Part shown: positions 1 through 9,731 of the stretch, one piece after another
Layout: each line of letters begins with the position of its first letter
Numbering within the stretch: the first letter of the stretch is position 1
From: Phallusia fumigata
Taxonomy: Eukaryota > Chordata > Ascidiacea > Phlebobranchia > Ascidiidae
Reading direction: 5' to 3'
DNA length: 32,480 bases
NCBI GenBank assembly: GCA_008931825.1
Contig: QXVZ01013227.1
Location: 1 to 32,480, forward strand
Translations under genes and position numbers: made by a program
The notes under the pieces: model-generated
Database searches by the model: none
Seen by the model: the letters and a program-made list of their open reading frames with translations, nothing else
Told to the model about the DNA's origin: nothing

Positions 1-1178
1 TCACCCGCTGAGACTTAGTCGTAAATCAAGCTTTGTGTATATTATTGAAAATACAGAAGTGTTTAAACTCACGAAAGTGTAAAAGCATTTTAATTTCCAA
101 GCTTAAAAGCAACTACTACTACTTCAACACAAATAAATCAAATACGGGCCAAATCTCGCATAGGGAGTGCTGCCAAAGATATTTTGAAATTTATCCAAGA
201 TAAGAGCAACGGATTGCTATTGTTTACATTATTTTTATTTACCTGACATTCAAAATACTTTCAGGCCCCTGTTGTGCTTAAGGCGCACATTAAACCTATT
301 CGACTTTTTTCGGAACTTCCTTTTCAGTAGGGAGCTACGATTGGACGCCGCACAAATATTCTGAAATCATTCTATTTTGCGGAATTAAAACCAACTTACA
401 GCTAGCGAGTCCGATACTGGCCATAAAATGGAAGCTTCCTGCTTCAAGGCAATAAAAACGGAAATATTCAATTGTTCGACATCATTCACTCACTCGTAAA
501 GAAAAAAAGCACACCCGTGCCTTTACATCACACGTGGTTCATATCAAATTCTCTGGGGAAATCAATTGCCTTTTTTATGCACAACATCAGTGTTTCAATA
601 ACAAACCAATTACCAAGCGAAAAAGAATCTTTTTCTAATCGCGTACCGCTTGGGGAGTATCACCTCGTACCAGAAGAACTCATCCAAACCATATGACTTG
701 TACTAATCTTATAAGACAAATTCACTTCAAAGAATGTTGATTGATGTTTCTTATTGGCTTCTGCCACATAATTGGAATGGATCATCCACACAAAGCAAAC
801 TATATTGGTAACTTGACCAGAGTAGGCAACGGCTTCGGTTTTAAAATGTCAAATTTTAATAAACCAAGGTAAAGATTTTTTATTGTTCCAAGAACTGTGT
901 ATGCACATAATTTATTACAACAAAATCGGTTTCAAATAAAAATATTAAATGGTTTTACGTCTGTAAGTGTTAAGTGACGTACCATGTCACTCTCCTATAT
1001 GTGCAAACTTGTATTAAGAGTTTGAGTAAATGGGCAACGCTTGAGTTTCGTATATCGTCACTTAGTGTGACCCAATGCCAACGAACAGATGCGGATTAAG
1101 GAGTGCTATAATGTCCATGGTATTTGTACAGTTTTGAATTCGCTTGTCTTTAATGATGAATGACATTAACCACCCAGG
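1..1178. other. Left flank without a supported gene
   Basis: I see no convincing exon here. A 74-codon plus-strand open frame at 472-696 begins at TTG, lacks splice context and has low-complexity composition, so I do not call it. On the minus strand, AATAAA hexamers lie at 911-916 and 879-884, about 265-300 nt past the stop codon of the 7TM fragment that ends at 1179. They are plausible polyadenylation signals for it. The rest reads as 3' UTR and intergenic DNA. Confidence 0.5.
911..916 (-). terminator. Possible polyadenylation signal of the left 7TM fragment
   Basis: AATAAA on the minus strand (TTTATT on plus), about 263 nt downstream of the stop codon at 1179-1181. A second copy is at 879-884. 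Hexamers are frequent in AT-rich DNA, so this is only suggestive. Confidence 0.35.
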
Positions 1179-1806
1179 TTAAATGTCAGATACAGCCAGA
1201 TCAACTGTCATCGGTTCTTCCTCCCGTTTCACATTGAAACAGCGTCCGAAGGGTGAGAGGCAGATCTCTGGCCATGTCTCAAACGAAAGGTAAACTGCCA
1301 CCAAGTTTACAATCATGTTCACTGAATAGAACATCCAGAGAAGATGGGCAGACGGCGGGGCCTTCAAACAAGCCAAGACGGCTACATCGGTTGTCATACA
1401 AACCATAACCATTATTCCACACCTCTTTAAAAGACGAACCAACCTTTCCGTGTTTTGCCAAGATGACTGAAATCGCAGAGGATAGGCAGAGAGAAAGATC
1501 ATGAGAAGTTGGCCTATAGCGATAATCCCAGTGGACATGTAAGCAGGCCACTGGGTGGAGTCGTCTTGATCCTTCAGCTGACACCCGTTTGCTGATGAGG
1601 TAAAGTGGTTAAACTTAAGGTAGAGAACCTGAACCAAAAGCAACCCGGTAAGTATCATCGTAATGCTGATCCAACTGACAGCCACAAGCCATTTATTGTA
1701 ATGCGGCTCCAACACTGGATGGCGGTAGAGTGCTCGCTGCCGAAGCCACAGGAACAAACACACAAAACCCAGCGTGGTAATATAGGTAAGGCATGACGCC
1801 TGCAGC
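1179..1806 (-). CDS. 3' fragment of a 7TM membrane protein gene, cut at an N
   Basis: An uninterrupted 208-codon frame on the minus strand encodes the C-terminal five transmembrane segments of a multi-pass protein. It opens at LQASCLTYI and ends ...DLAVSDI before the stop. Hydrophobic helices fall roughly at residues 3-25, 33-57, 78-100, 112-135 and 142-165. The last carries a NMIVNLVAVYLSFETW stretch matched by NMLVNLLALLLSFADW in the 7TM gene at 28779-30234. The first 111 bp (1806 down to 1696) match 32370-32480 on the opposite strand with one mismatch (ACC versus ATC, Thr to Ile). Similarity stops exactly at the N at 1807, and the open frame beyond it (to 1847) has nothing 7TM-like. If the right-edge gene continues like this fragment, the whole protein would have about 316 residues. 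I see no DRY or NPxxY motif, and the function is unknown. Confidence 0.85.
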
Positions 1807-1902
1807 NAATTTGGTATCCTGTCAACATTAAGTTGGTACCAAAGCAAAATTGATTGTTTTTGTTATTCGTCTGATGCTAATGTTTTTTGCGACAGTCTAA
1901 TG

Positions 1903-2643
1903 CTAGGTTAAGGTTCTCTCACAGACAGCGAGCTGACTTTCTGCACAACTACTATCGTCCATCTGATAGTCTTCAGTCTCCAATAACTGTCCGCAATCTG
2001 CTCCAACCGATGGATTGTTGTTCGGTTCGCCAGAAGCAAAATCAGTATTGGCGTTTGTCACAGCCACGCCATCAACGTATTTCCAAACCCCTTCCTTTTC
2101 ACGGTCGGACATTCCAATCCAGTAGCCGACTGCCGGACCAGGACGTATTGACGTTGCGATGAGCGAACTTCAAAATAATGTAAGGTTTTGTACACGTACT
2201 ATAGTCCCACACTAATAAAACCCTAATTTCATACGGCATTTATGGGTACAGGAATTGGGCTAAAAATGTGTGTCATTTATAGTTGGTGACGCCTTTCAAA
2301 AATCTAAAAAGAAAATTGCAAACACGTGAAATTTTGTCATCGAATTCTAAAAATGAGAACATGTTTTTAATCGCTGTGTTAAAAAATCCATCAACAGGGG
2401 CAATGAAAATAAAAAACTTAACTAAATTACCGTTTTTCGCCCTAAAATCTAAAACATAGGTCTTGGAGAATCGCCCAATATCTAAACACTGCGATCAAAC
2501 TTATTGTGAACCATGTACGACTTACTTTCGAGTCGACGCGTCTCTCATTCCCCAAGTTGCGAGATCTCCGCCGATTGACTGACAGTACGACCTTGAGTCA
2601 GCCCAGTTCATTGGGGTGGTTGTAAGGCGGTGATTTTGAAGGA
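1903..2643 (-). CDS. C-type lectin domain (two exons), C-terminus of the mosaic protein
   Basis: Exon 2643-2526 encodes MNWADSRSYCQSIGGDLATW, the first half of a C-type lectin fold. Exon 2167-1903 encodes GYWIGMSDREKEGVWKYVDG, then FASGEPNNN, DCGQL and CAESQLAVCE before the stop. The WIG motif, the EPN tripeptide and the paired cysteines are lectin landmarks. EPN is the motif usually linked to mannose-type binding. The usual WxxxxCxxxxFVCE end reads DDSSCAESQLAVCE, so the WND motif is changed to MDD and calcium-dependent sugar binding may be weakened. The 96 nt between the stop and the N at 1807 are all that remains of the 3' UTR in this assembly. Confidence 0.9.
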
Positions 2644-5613
2644 CTACCAAAACAGAAAAAAAAACGTAGTGACGAGATGATTTTCCCCAATGAAAGGTAG
2701 TTAAGTAAGTTGTCGCAACAAAGTTTCAATTAAAAACGTTGTAATCCATTCTGTAGTTTAACCTACTACTTCTACAACAAACACGAATAAACACATACGT
2801 GCTACAATCTTAACTACACCTGTTGCACAGTTGTTTCCTGTGTACCAAATGGTACAAGAACACGTGTAGCCAGTGCTGGTGTCTGCGCATGTTCCGCTGT
2901 GCTGGCAAAGACCGGGGTTGGCGGCGCAGAAGTTCGGTGCTAAAAATAACGAACATATGAAAACGGTTTTGAGCAGATTAACTTTAAAACAAAATTCCGT
3001 ACTGCATTGCATCCCATCTCCTTTGTAATTTGCGTTGCACGAGCATCGAAAGCTACCCACAGTGTTGGTACAAGTTGCATATTGATGACAGTTGTGTGTT
3101 CCAACCGCACATTCGTCAATATCTTTAATCATTTAACAAACATTACAGTATAAAAGAAAACAGGTCACTTTGTCAAACCAATACCCACAGGGCAAGTCAT
3201 TTTATAAGCTCTGCATTTTATAAAACTTAATACCTGTTTCGCAATGCTGTCCAGTGTAGCCAGGGAGACAGGTGCATCCGTAGCTAATATCGTTATCCAA
3301 GCATGTTCCGCTGTTCCGACAAATTCCAATATTTTGCGCACAAAAGTCCGGAACTGTCGGAAAAAGCGCATAAGCATAAAGTGCAAAATATGAAAGCATT
3401 TTTTTTAAAAGGAAATCCAAAAAATTCTGACATCAAGTTTCGTTTTTATATGCCATTGTATAAATGTACAATATTTTTTTACCGCATTGTCTCCCGTTTC
3501 CTGTGTAGTTTGCGATGCAGGAACATTGGAAACTACCCACTGTGTTGATACAAGTTGCGTGTTGGTGACAATCATGGGTGCCACTCGTACATTCATTGAT
3601 GTCTGCATAAAGAGTTGCAAAAATTGCATTGTGTTTGTAATAATACGTATTTTACACACAACAAGTTTACCTGTTTCGCAATGCTGACCAGTGTAGCCAG
3701 GGAGACAGGTGCAATCGTAGCTAATATCGTTATCCAAGCATGTTCCGCTGTTCTGACAAATTCCAATATTTTGCGCACAAAAGTCCGGAACTGTCGGAAA
3801 AAGCACATAAGCATAAAGTGCAAAATATGAACGCAGTTTTTTTTAAAAGAAAAGCCTAAAAAAATCTGACATCAAGTTTCGTTGTTATATGCCATTGCAT
3901 GAATGTGTAATATTTTTTTACCGCATTGTCTCCCGTTTCCTGTGTAGTTTGCGATGCAGGAACATTGGAAACTACCCACTGTGTTGTTGCAAGTTGCGTG
4001 TTGGTGACAATCATGGGCTCCACTCATACATTCATTGATGTCTGCATAAAGAGTTGCAAAAAGAAGGCCTATATTGCATGCGTTTGTAATAATACGTATT
4101 TAATACACAACAAGTTTACCTGTTTCACAATGCTGACCAGTGTAGCCAACTACACACGAACAGTTATAACCGACATCCGTATCTGAACACGTTGCCTTAT
4201 TTTGACAAATTCCGATATTTTGCGCACAAAAGTCGGGATCTGACGCAAAAAAATAAATACATGTTTGATACAAAAACAACTTTAGAAATTGATATAATAA
4301 GTTACCACATAGCCGACCATCTCCCGTGTAGTTCGCGTTGCATGAACATTGGAAACTACCCACAGTGTTGTTGCAAGTGGCGTGTTGGTGACAGTTGTGC
4401 GTTCCACTGATACATTCATTGATATCTAAAAGTTAATACAATTTTGCATGCAGTTATATGTGCGCGAGATTGGGAATTAGGTTGCTTACCAATCTCGCAT
4501 TCTTCGCCTCTAGTTCCCGCTAAACACGAGCAAAATTCCCAATTGATGCCCGGCAAACATTGGCCATGATTTTGACAATTTCGAAAACAATATTTTTGCT
4601 CTAAAAACCGTAAACAATGTTAGTTAAACAGCTATTGTTGCGCAGCCTAATGGTTTCAAGTAGCTGTAGTTCCTGAGGGAACCAATACGAAGCAGTTGAT
4701 AGGGAATATTTTCAAACCTTTAACCACATACCTGCAAATGAAAACGAGCTCTGCAAAATTTCACATGACTGCCATGAGTTGCCAATGTCGGTCGGCCTCT
4801 CATTAGAGTTTGGTCCTTCACGTGAGTAAAATGTTACCGCGCCTCCGCTATCTGCACGTTCGTAGGAATTAAGTTTTGTTTTCCTAAACAAACAGACAAG
4901 CATATGCCAACCTCTTAAAACGTCCGCGTGGATGGCTGCTGCACACACAGACGATTTGCTGCTGTACGATTGTAACCCACACACGAAGTTGGAACGACAA
5001 CCGAAAGGACAAACAACATCAGTTACAGAAAACTCCGAATTCCCATTTGTGCTACATTTCACTTAATAAAAAAAAGAGGTTTGGAACAATTTCTAAGTAA
5101 TGAGCAAACACTTCTTACTTTGAAATGAGTAGTTGATCGTCGCAGAAGCGCACGACTTGCTTTTGACGCCGAATCTTGTCATGCCTTCATACTTTGCCAA
5201 TGGATCACTCTTAAACACTTCAAAATAACCTCCATCGTCTAGAACGTAAACGCGAGTTAACGAAACTTTAAAAAATGCTTTGAAAAAACGGCAAGCCGCT
5301 TCGTCCTATCGACGTAAAGCTGTTGGTTTAAAGATTAATAATCCCTTAGTGTTGTTGGGGTCTACTGGTCAAGGAATTTCGAAATTTCAAGTAAGTACAG
5401 GACCAAGCGAGTTTGTTGTATTTTAAGGCAATCTTTACACTTAAATTACTGCCTTACTGTCCATCAGACCAGCGTGCATCGCAGCAAGACACAGAGGACC
5501 GCTGGCGTAGTCGTCAGTTCCACACAAATCCGAACGTTGCTTCCAACAGTCGCCAGGGCAAATCACTTTTGTGATCGAGTGCTTCAATTCGGACAGTTTT
5601 GTTTCGCATGTAG
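1903..5613 (-). CDS. Secreted mosaic protein: 2 LCCL + 9 EGF-like + C-type lectin domain
   Basis: Fifteen exons read on the minus strand and join with correct phase throughout: 5613-5458, 5238-5119, 5061-4912, 4851-4732, 4600-4490, 4425-4306, 4239-4120, 4041-3922, 3790-3671, 3602-3483, 3353-3234, 3122-3003, 2939-2820, 2643-2526 and 2167-1903. They total 2000 nt, or 666 residues plus an unseen N-terminus. Order: LCCL, LCCL, EGF, four repeats of calcium-binding-type EGF plus plain EGF, then one C-type lectin domain that ends in the stop codon. Every intron is phase 1 except the one inside the lectin domain (phase 2). The first visible exon needs one base from upstream, so a signal-peptide exon lies 5' of 5613 and I could not identify it. 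LCCL and lectin domains with EGFs also occur in horseshoe-crab Factor C, but there is no protease here. An extracellular recognition or matrix role is inference. Confidence 0.9.
2820..4425 (-). CDS. Array of eight EGF-like exons, alternating calcium-binding and plain
   Basis: Eight exons of exactly 120 nt, all phase 1-1, alternate between two types. The calcium-binding type (4425-4306, 4041-3922, 3602-3483, 3122-3003) starts DI[ND]EC, has GTHNCHQ-like and CxNTVGSFQCSC cores, and ends NYTGDGR.C. The plain type (4239-4120, 3790-3671, 3353-3234, 2939-2820) starts PDFCAQNIGIC in three copies and PNFCAANPGLC in the last, and ends GYTGQHCETG in the first three. The calcium-binding units keep the Asn or Asp and aromatic positions expected for Ca2+ ligation and for Asp/Asn hydroxylation. 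The pairs at 3.23-3.60 and 3.67-4.04 kb are almost identical, introns included. Confidence 0.92.
3232..4120 (-). repeat. Tandem duplication of an EGF exon pair with introns (unit about 437-439 bp)
   Basis: The segment 3232-3610 recurs at 3669-4050 with an offset of 437-439 bp. Both exons and the intron between them (a T-run plus GACATCAAGTTTCGT) are nearly identical. The start of a third copy is visible at 4080-4170, where the intron tail GTAATAATACGTATTT and the next EGF exon border match 3635-3720. Intron identity means the duplication is recent. Confidence 0.88.
4490..4600 (-). CDS. EGF-like domain 1
   Basis: A 111-nt phase 1-1 exon encodes CFRNCQNHGQC, then FCSCLAGTRGEEC, with the six-cysteine EGF spacing. 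It is shorter than the other EGF exons (120 nt each) and lacks the DxxEC calcium-binding start. The borders are a TTTTTAG acceptor and a GTAAGC donor. It joins the second LCCL domain to the array. Confidence 0.88.
4732..5061 (-). CDS. LCCL domain 2 (two exons)
   Basis: Exon 5061-4912 encodes VVCPFGC, LQSYSSKSSVCAAAIHADVL and ends in phase 1 at a GTTGGC donor. Exon 4851-4732 encodes DSGGAVTFYSREGP, then NERPTDIGNSW and SSFSFA before a GTATGT donor. The AAIHA helix, the GG turn and the final SFSF strand are the LCCL landmarks. It joins in frame to the first EGF exon at 4600. The domain is more divergent in its second half than LCCL 1, where the usual Y.GS...NGV segment reads NERPTDIGNS. Confidence 0.85.
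5119..5613 (-). CDS. LCCL domain 1 (two exons)
   Basis: Exon 5613-5458 encodes VICPGDC, a CGTDDYASG stretch and LCLAAMHAGLM. Exon 5238-5119 encodes DGGYFEVFK, LAKYEGM and FGVKSKSCASATINYSFQ. These match the LCCL pattern in order: CP..C, G..Y..xS.ICxAAIHAGxI, then GG.xxV, Y.GS..NGV.S and a final SFxF. The acceptor before 5613 is a clear pyrimidine tract ending TTTAG. The intron (5457-5239) sits right after the AAMHAG helix, the same place as in LCCL domain 2, so the two domains arose by duplication of a two-exon unit. Confidence 0.88.
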
Positions 5614-6274
5614 CTAAACACAGAACAAACAGTTACGTACAAAACACTACATACACTTTTTGTTTTAAGTTTAAACAATTTCTTAACACAAAAATTTTTA
5701 GCCGCGACATCGTGAAATAGCATTTTCTTTGCGTACAAACCAGACATTAATCAGTGTTATCAGTTATAGAAAAAATAATGGAAGAATAAGCAAAACAAAT
5801 ATGTTTGTCAAGTATTTACCTTGCATTGATAAACATCCTTGAAAATGTAGTAGAAAATGTAGTACCAACAAAGTATGAAAAATTGGCATGACAATCATCA
5901 TGCAATAATATGTATCCTCGTGACTTCAAATAATTAATTATCTACTTGTCACTATAACGTAAACTAAGCGTTACGTAATATATCTAATTAATACTCGCAA
6001 GAAGTTTTATTACGCTCGGTTTGACCTACTTGGCCACCCCCATGCTAAATATAAAATGTCAAACCATTTAGCGTCATGCTGCGAATGTACATTAAAGCAT
6101 GAGGAGTTCACTTTTAAAACGTTAAAGTATAACTAAGCCCTCTACACGGCACAACATGTAATATATCAGTTATTTCAGTGAATATTTTTCAGAATAGGAT
6201 ATTTACACCAGGGCCATATCGTACCACCTGAGCACCACAACAACCCCAAAACAGTAGTTTTAAATATTTTTCCC

Positions 6275-6489
6275 ATGTCGGTATCCCTTTGAAATCACTA
6301 ATCGGTTCCGTAATTTCCGAGAAGTAATTTTTGTAACCCGTCTTTGAATGGCAAACAATTTGTATTTGCTGTTATAGATGTAATGCAGCATCTAAATATT
6401 TGACCCAAAGATTCAACATCCACGTACTCCCTAGAAACAGATCTAGTACCCCCTTGGGGGTACCGGTACCCTGGTTAAGAACCCCTATC
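6275..6489. mobile_element. Degenerate hAT-like repeat, copy 1
   Basis: This segment shares TCGGTA..CCTTT.AAATCAC, then GTAATTTCC.GAAGT.ATT, and an end reading TACC..GGTTAAGAAC with 17570-17705. Read on the minus strand its right end is GGGGTTCTTAACC, a typical hAT terminal sequence. I see no clear left end or target-site duplication, so it is an old or truncated copy. Confidence 0.5.
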
Positions 6490-7744
6490 TAAAAATTGTT
6501 GCCTAACGGTGATTTTGATAGCATCAATTCGGTTTAAACCATTGCCAAAAAATTAGCGCAGAAATAAGTTGATCGATAAACCCACAGGAAGAGACAGCGG
6601 ACCACTTTTAGTAGCAGTTTTCTATACTGTTTCGAGAAAAACGAAATGCCAACAATAACAATTCTGTTTTTAACTCCAACATTCAGACTAATAGACAAAA
6701 AACATTTTCTAGTTTTAAAGAAAATGCTATCTTGCAAAACTCAATGACGAACTGACATTACCACCACACAATCTCGGCAGAATAGACTCCAGACTACAGC
6801 TATTTGCGACAAAACAATGACCAAGCATTAATTAGCTTCGAATGAACTATCGACCTCGAAAATATCGATTTAGAACAAGGCAACGGTTAAGTAGTTCAAA
6901 AATACCCTTTTAATAAAGTTGCGCAGTCGATAGTCGTTACGCAGTCAATTGACTTTAAGGTGCACGTACTATTACCAAAATGTTAAATGGGTCATTGCTT
7001 ATATATTACCCTAGGAGTACCCGAGGTCACTTTATGCACTGTATTTTTGGATACGGTTTGTCCCGAGTTTGCGAAGCCACGACATCAGAGCAACGGACCA
7101 AAACTGAGACGACGGCACACCTTAGTAAAAACGTTTACGTTTGATGAACTGTAACTTTACTGAAATTACCCAGTATAAAAGTAGCCAGACCAACTTGTAA
7201 GCCGACAAAACATCCTTTTTGCCAAAAACAAGAATTTTTTCGTTGCCCAATGTCGGTGTTAACCGTCTATGTTATGTTATTTTGCGGAAGACATATTGCT
7301 CTACAGGGGGAAATAAAAACGTAACAAGAACGACCGTGGGGCCATTTATCAAACTAAATGTGTGTGCGGAAAAGGCATTAACCTGTCATTTTTCAGTGTG
7401 GTAGCAAACAATCAATTGCAAAACAATAAAACTGTTAAAGAAATAGATTAAGACATTTTGTCAAGTATTTACCTTGTAAAGATGGTTACCTTTAAAGATG
7501 GAGAAGACCTATCAACAAAAAAAGAAACCCAATGTTAAAGTTTAGTAGAGTAGGTCAAAAAGGCCTAATTTTGGTCTTGACACAGCAAATAAACAGTTTG
7601 GTTTAAGACATAAAAAATAATCGATCCGTGTGACGTCACGTATTTAATCGGGTCTGAAACAGTATGGAAGTGTTCTTACTGACTNTGCGTTAAATCATTT
7701 TTTTCATTATAACTAAGGATTATAACGCGGCGACGATGGTACAC

Positions 7745-7870
7745 GGATGATTACCTTTTATTACCTTGACAATGTGATGATTACCTTGACATTCCCTTTT
7801 TCGGTGCACCACCCACCCGAACAAAACGACAGAGACAAGTCTTATGACATCAGCCAATGCAGTCTGAAAA
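7745..7870 (-). repeat. Exon-like segment duplicated at 9722-9830
   Basis: Read on the minus strand, both segments have a pyrimidine-rich TTTTCAG acceptor-like site, then GGCTGATGTCATAAGA, then about 60 nt of related sequence ending at a GT donor-like site. In the 9.8-kb copy the conserved leader is followed by an ATG frame. In this copy the ATG position reads ACT, so the frame is lost. Two extra GTAAT sites follow. It looks like a decayed duplicate of a first exon. Confidence 0.4.
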
Positions 7871-8394
7871 GCATGCAACACTCATATTCTATCACATTGT
7901 ATAAAACTGAATAGGCCTATAAAAGTAAAAACTGAGATTGTCGTGCCGTTTTTACCAGCCATATCACAATCACTCAATCATGAGAGAATTGCGCATTTGA
8001 AACTGACCGAATCAAGCGTAAAAGCGAATAGCTAAGATAAAATGAAATGCTGAGAAGTTCTGGCAGTAAACACTGATTTTACAAAAAGACTGGTTGCTGA
8101 AATCAATTTACATTTCTAAAACGTCATCCAGAGAAAAGGATCTTCTGCATGACGCCATAACCATGCTGAAATTAGTTTTCTTTCACAAGAGATTTCGTCA
8201 TGACTAATAAGTGAAAGCAGAAGAGTGCTTGTCACCTAATAACAAGCAGACAGCAATCGACAAGTCCCTACAATTGATTTTACATGGCGCAAAACAGCTG
8301 ATTACTGAGGACAGTGCAATGGGGAAAAACGTAACATGTTTGATTTAGGTAACTGTGAGAGATATTAGTGAACGCAAAAAGTCTTCAGTGATAT

Positions 8395-8580
8395 TAAGCC
8401 GGCGTGGTCGCGAACCGTTAAACGCCATCCGCCCACCTCTCTTTCGTCCGATAGCTGGTCGTGGTGTTCACTTGGAACGCCTGCACGGGTACCCATCTCC
8501 GGTGCGCGTTTGGTCCCTATAGCGGCCTGGTCAACCTGAGGGCATTGTGGCGCGCGCATCCCCAAGGCAAACTGTCCTAA
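8395..8580. other. GC-rich island with several open frames
   Basis: About 185 bp of clearly higher GC than its surroundings. Frames are open on both strands, including a 66-codon minus-strand frame (8565-8365) that contains HHDQLSDEREVGGWRLTV. No splice site or homology decides between them. A piece of a transposon or of an imported repeat is the likeliest explanation. A pol III B-box-like GGTTCGCGACC sits at 8408-8418 on the minus strand, without an A box or cloverleaf. Confidence 0.3.
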
Positions 8581-8731
8581 TCTTAGTTGAAGTGCTACAA
8601 GTAAAGTAAACCTAGGCGCAGCTTACTTTCAATGTAGCACTATAAAACCTACAGGTCTTGGGCCTTCCATTCGTTGGACCTATTAATGGCAAATGGAAAG
8701 CCGCTTGGCGCCAGTTAATTGTAGTTAGGTC

Positions 8732-8867
8732 CTAGAATTTGCGTTTACGCTTGATTCTGAGGACAGCCTCCCAAACGTTACCGGCAGTCAAAATATAGTT
8801 TGAAGTGGAGGTAGTGATGGGAAGGTTGGAGATGAATGGTAGACGTTGGTCGAATTCGTTGCAAACC
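8732..8867 (-). CDS. Candidate terminal exon, unknown protein
   Basis: A strong pyrimidine-rich acceptor (CTTTTTCCCTCACAG) ends at 8868. The downstream minus-strand frame, entered one base in, reads VCNEFDQRLPF, then TAGNVWEAVLRIKRKRKF and a stop at 8734-8732. The basic tail and balanced composition look coding, but a second frame is also open. I cannot link it by phase to another exon. It may belong to a minus-strand gene between 8.7 and 10.6 kb, or to a retroelement. Confidence 0.3.
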
Positions 8868-9352
8868 CTGTGAGGGAAAAAGTGGGTTAAAACGAATCGG
8901 GAAAGTATTGTACGTTTTTGACTATCGTCTTATGCCTGCACTGCTTCCAGAACGTCACTCCTATTCAACGGGGAGACCCCATAATTGAAGCCCTGGTAGA
9001 TAGTAACACAACAAACTTTGGCATTGAATCTGCGATGCCGAAGTAATTACAACAGAAAATGGCATGCGATTTTTGCTTTTTAGTTGCAGCTACATACAAT
9101 TATATGGTCGTTACAAACTCTTTTGTTAATGGACGCAAACTACACTGAAGATATTTAAGACATGAAAACCACCTCAGCGCAGTTTAATGATGAAATGCAA
9201 ATCTACCTGCACTTGACATTAAAGGAATCAACCCAGCAGTAAGGCGTTAATTCCAAGTAATGGTGCCAGCGACACCTCGCGGAACCTAAAAAACATACAT
9301 CCCGTTGTAAAATCACACAAACACTATATAGGCTCTTCGTGCATAAACCTTC

Positions 9353-9600
9353 TATGCAAAAAATATGCACAGTTTGAAACTGCGATCCGCTCGGTTCAGC
9401 GCTCGCTCCGCCATTTGCAAATCCAGTAACGCATTAACTGCAGTGTTTATCTTGGCACCTGTAGTGTTTTCGAGCTTCGCTAACTCCAATGCAGTACCTA
9501 CTTTTTTTACCATAACTTCTACACCCGTCCCGAAAAGCACTAACCGTCGCCAAGCGGTTCCGCAATTTTCGAAGGCACCGACAGTGTGTGAACAACTTTA
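9353..9600 (-). CDS. Candidate exon with helical, coiled-coil-like protein
   Basis: The minus-strand frame is open for about 80 codons. It reads VGAFENCGTAWRRLVLFG, then VEVMVKKVGTALELAKLEN and NALLDLQMAERALNRADR. The A/L/E/K-rich, heptad-like composition favours this frame over the antisense frame at 9365-9607. An in-frame TAA just upstream means an acceptor is needed, and the AAAG at about 9596 is a weak one. The donor side is also weak (GTTTCA). I do not recognise a family. Confidence 0.3.
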
Positions 9601-9731
9601 CAACTGATACAACATGTACACTTTTACCACTTTTTAAACCTTGCAACAACTAAATTTATAAATATAATTCTGTTCATAAAAACGTGACAATAAAGCAGTA
9701 ATGACGCAGTTGCTACGTAACGGATGGTTAC

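Larger units (their letters stand above)
5614..8394. other. Gene-poor stretch upstream of the LCCL/EGF/lectin gene
   Basis: No exon is supported on either strand. The stretch holds a repeat copy at 6275-6489, an exact 20-base repeat at 5804-5823 and 7457-7476, an N at 7685 and an exon-like segment at 7745-7870 duplicated at 9722-9830. The signal-peptide exon of the LCCL gene should lie here or further right, but no candidate has a convincing start, hydrophobic core and phase 1 donor together. Confidence 0.4.

Noticed and set aside
3003..4425. Regular repeats resembling a CRISPR array
   Set aside because: The repeats are 120-nt EGF exons in coding phase with introns. The genome is eukaryotic.
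8395..8430. tRNA-derived SINE from a B-box-like GGTTCGCGACC
   Set aside because: One core base is off, and I find no A box at the right distance, no cloverleaf and no poly-A or short tail.
9365..9607. 80-codon plus-strand open frame
   Set aside because: Antisense to the more protein-like minus frame, with Ser/Ala/Val composition typical of a mirror frame and no splice context.
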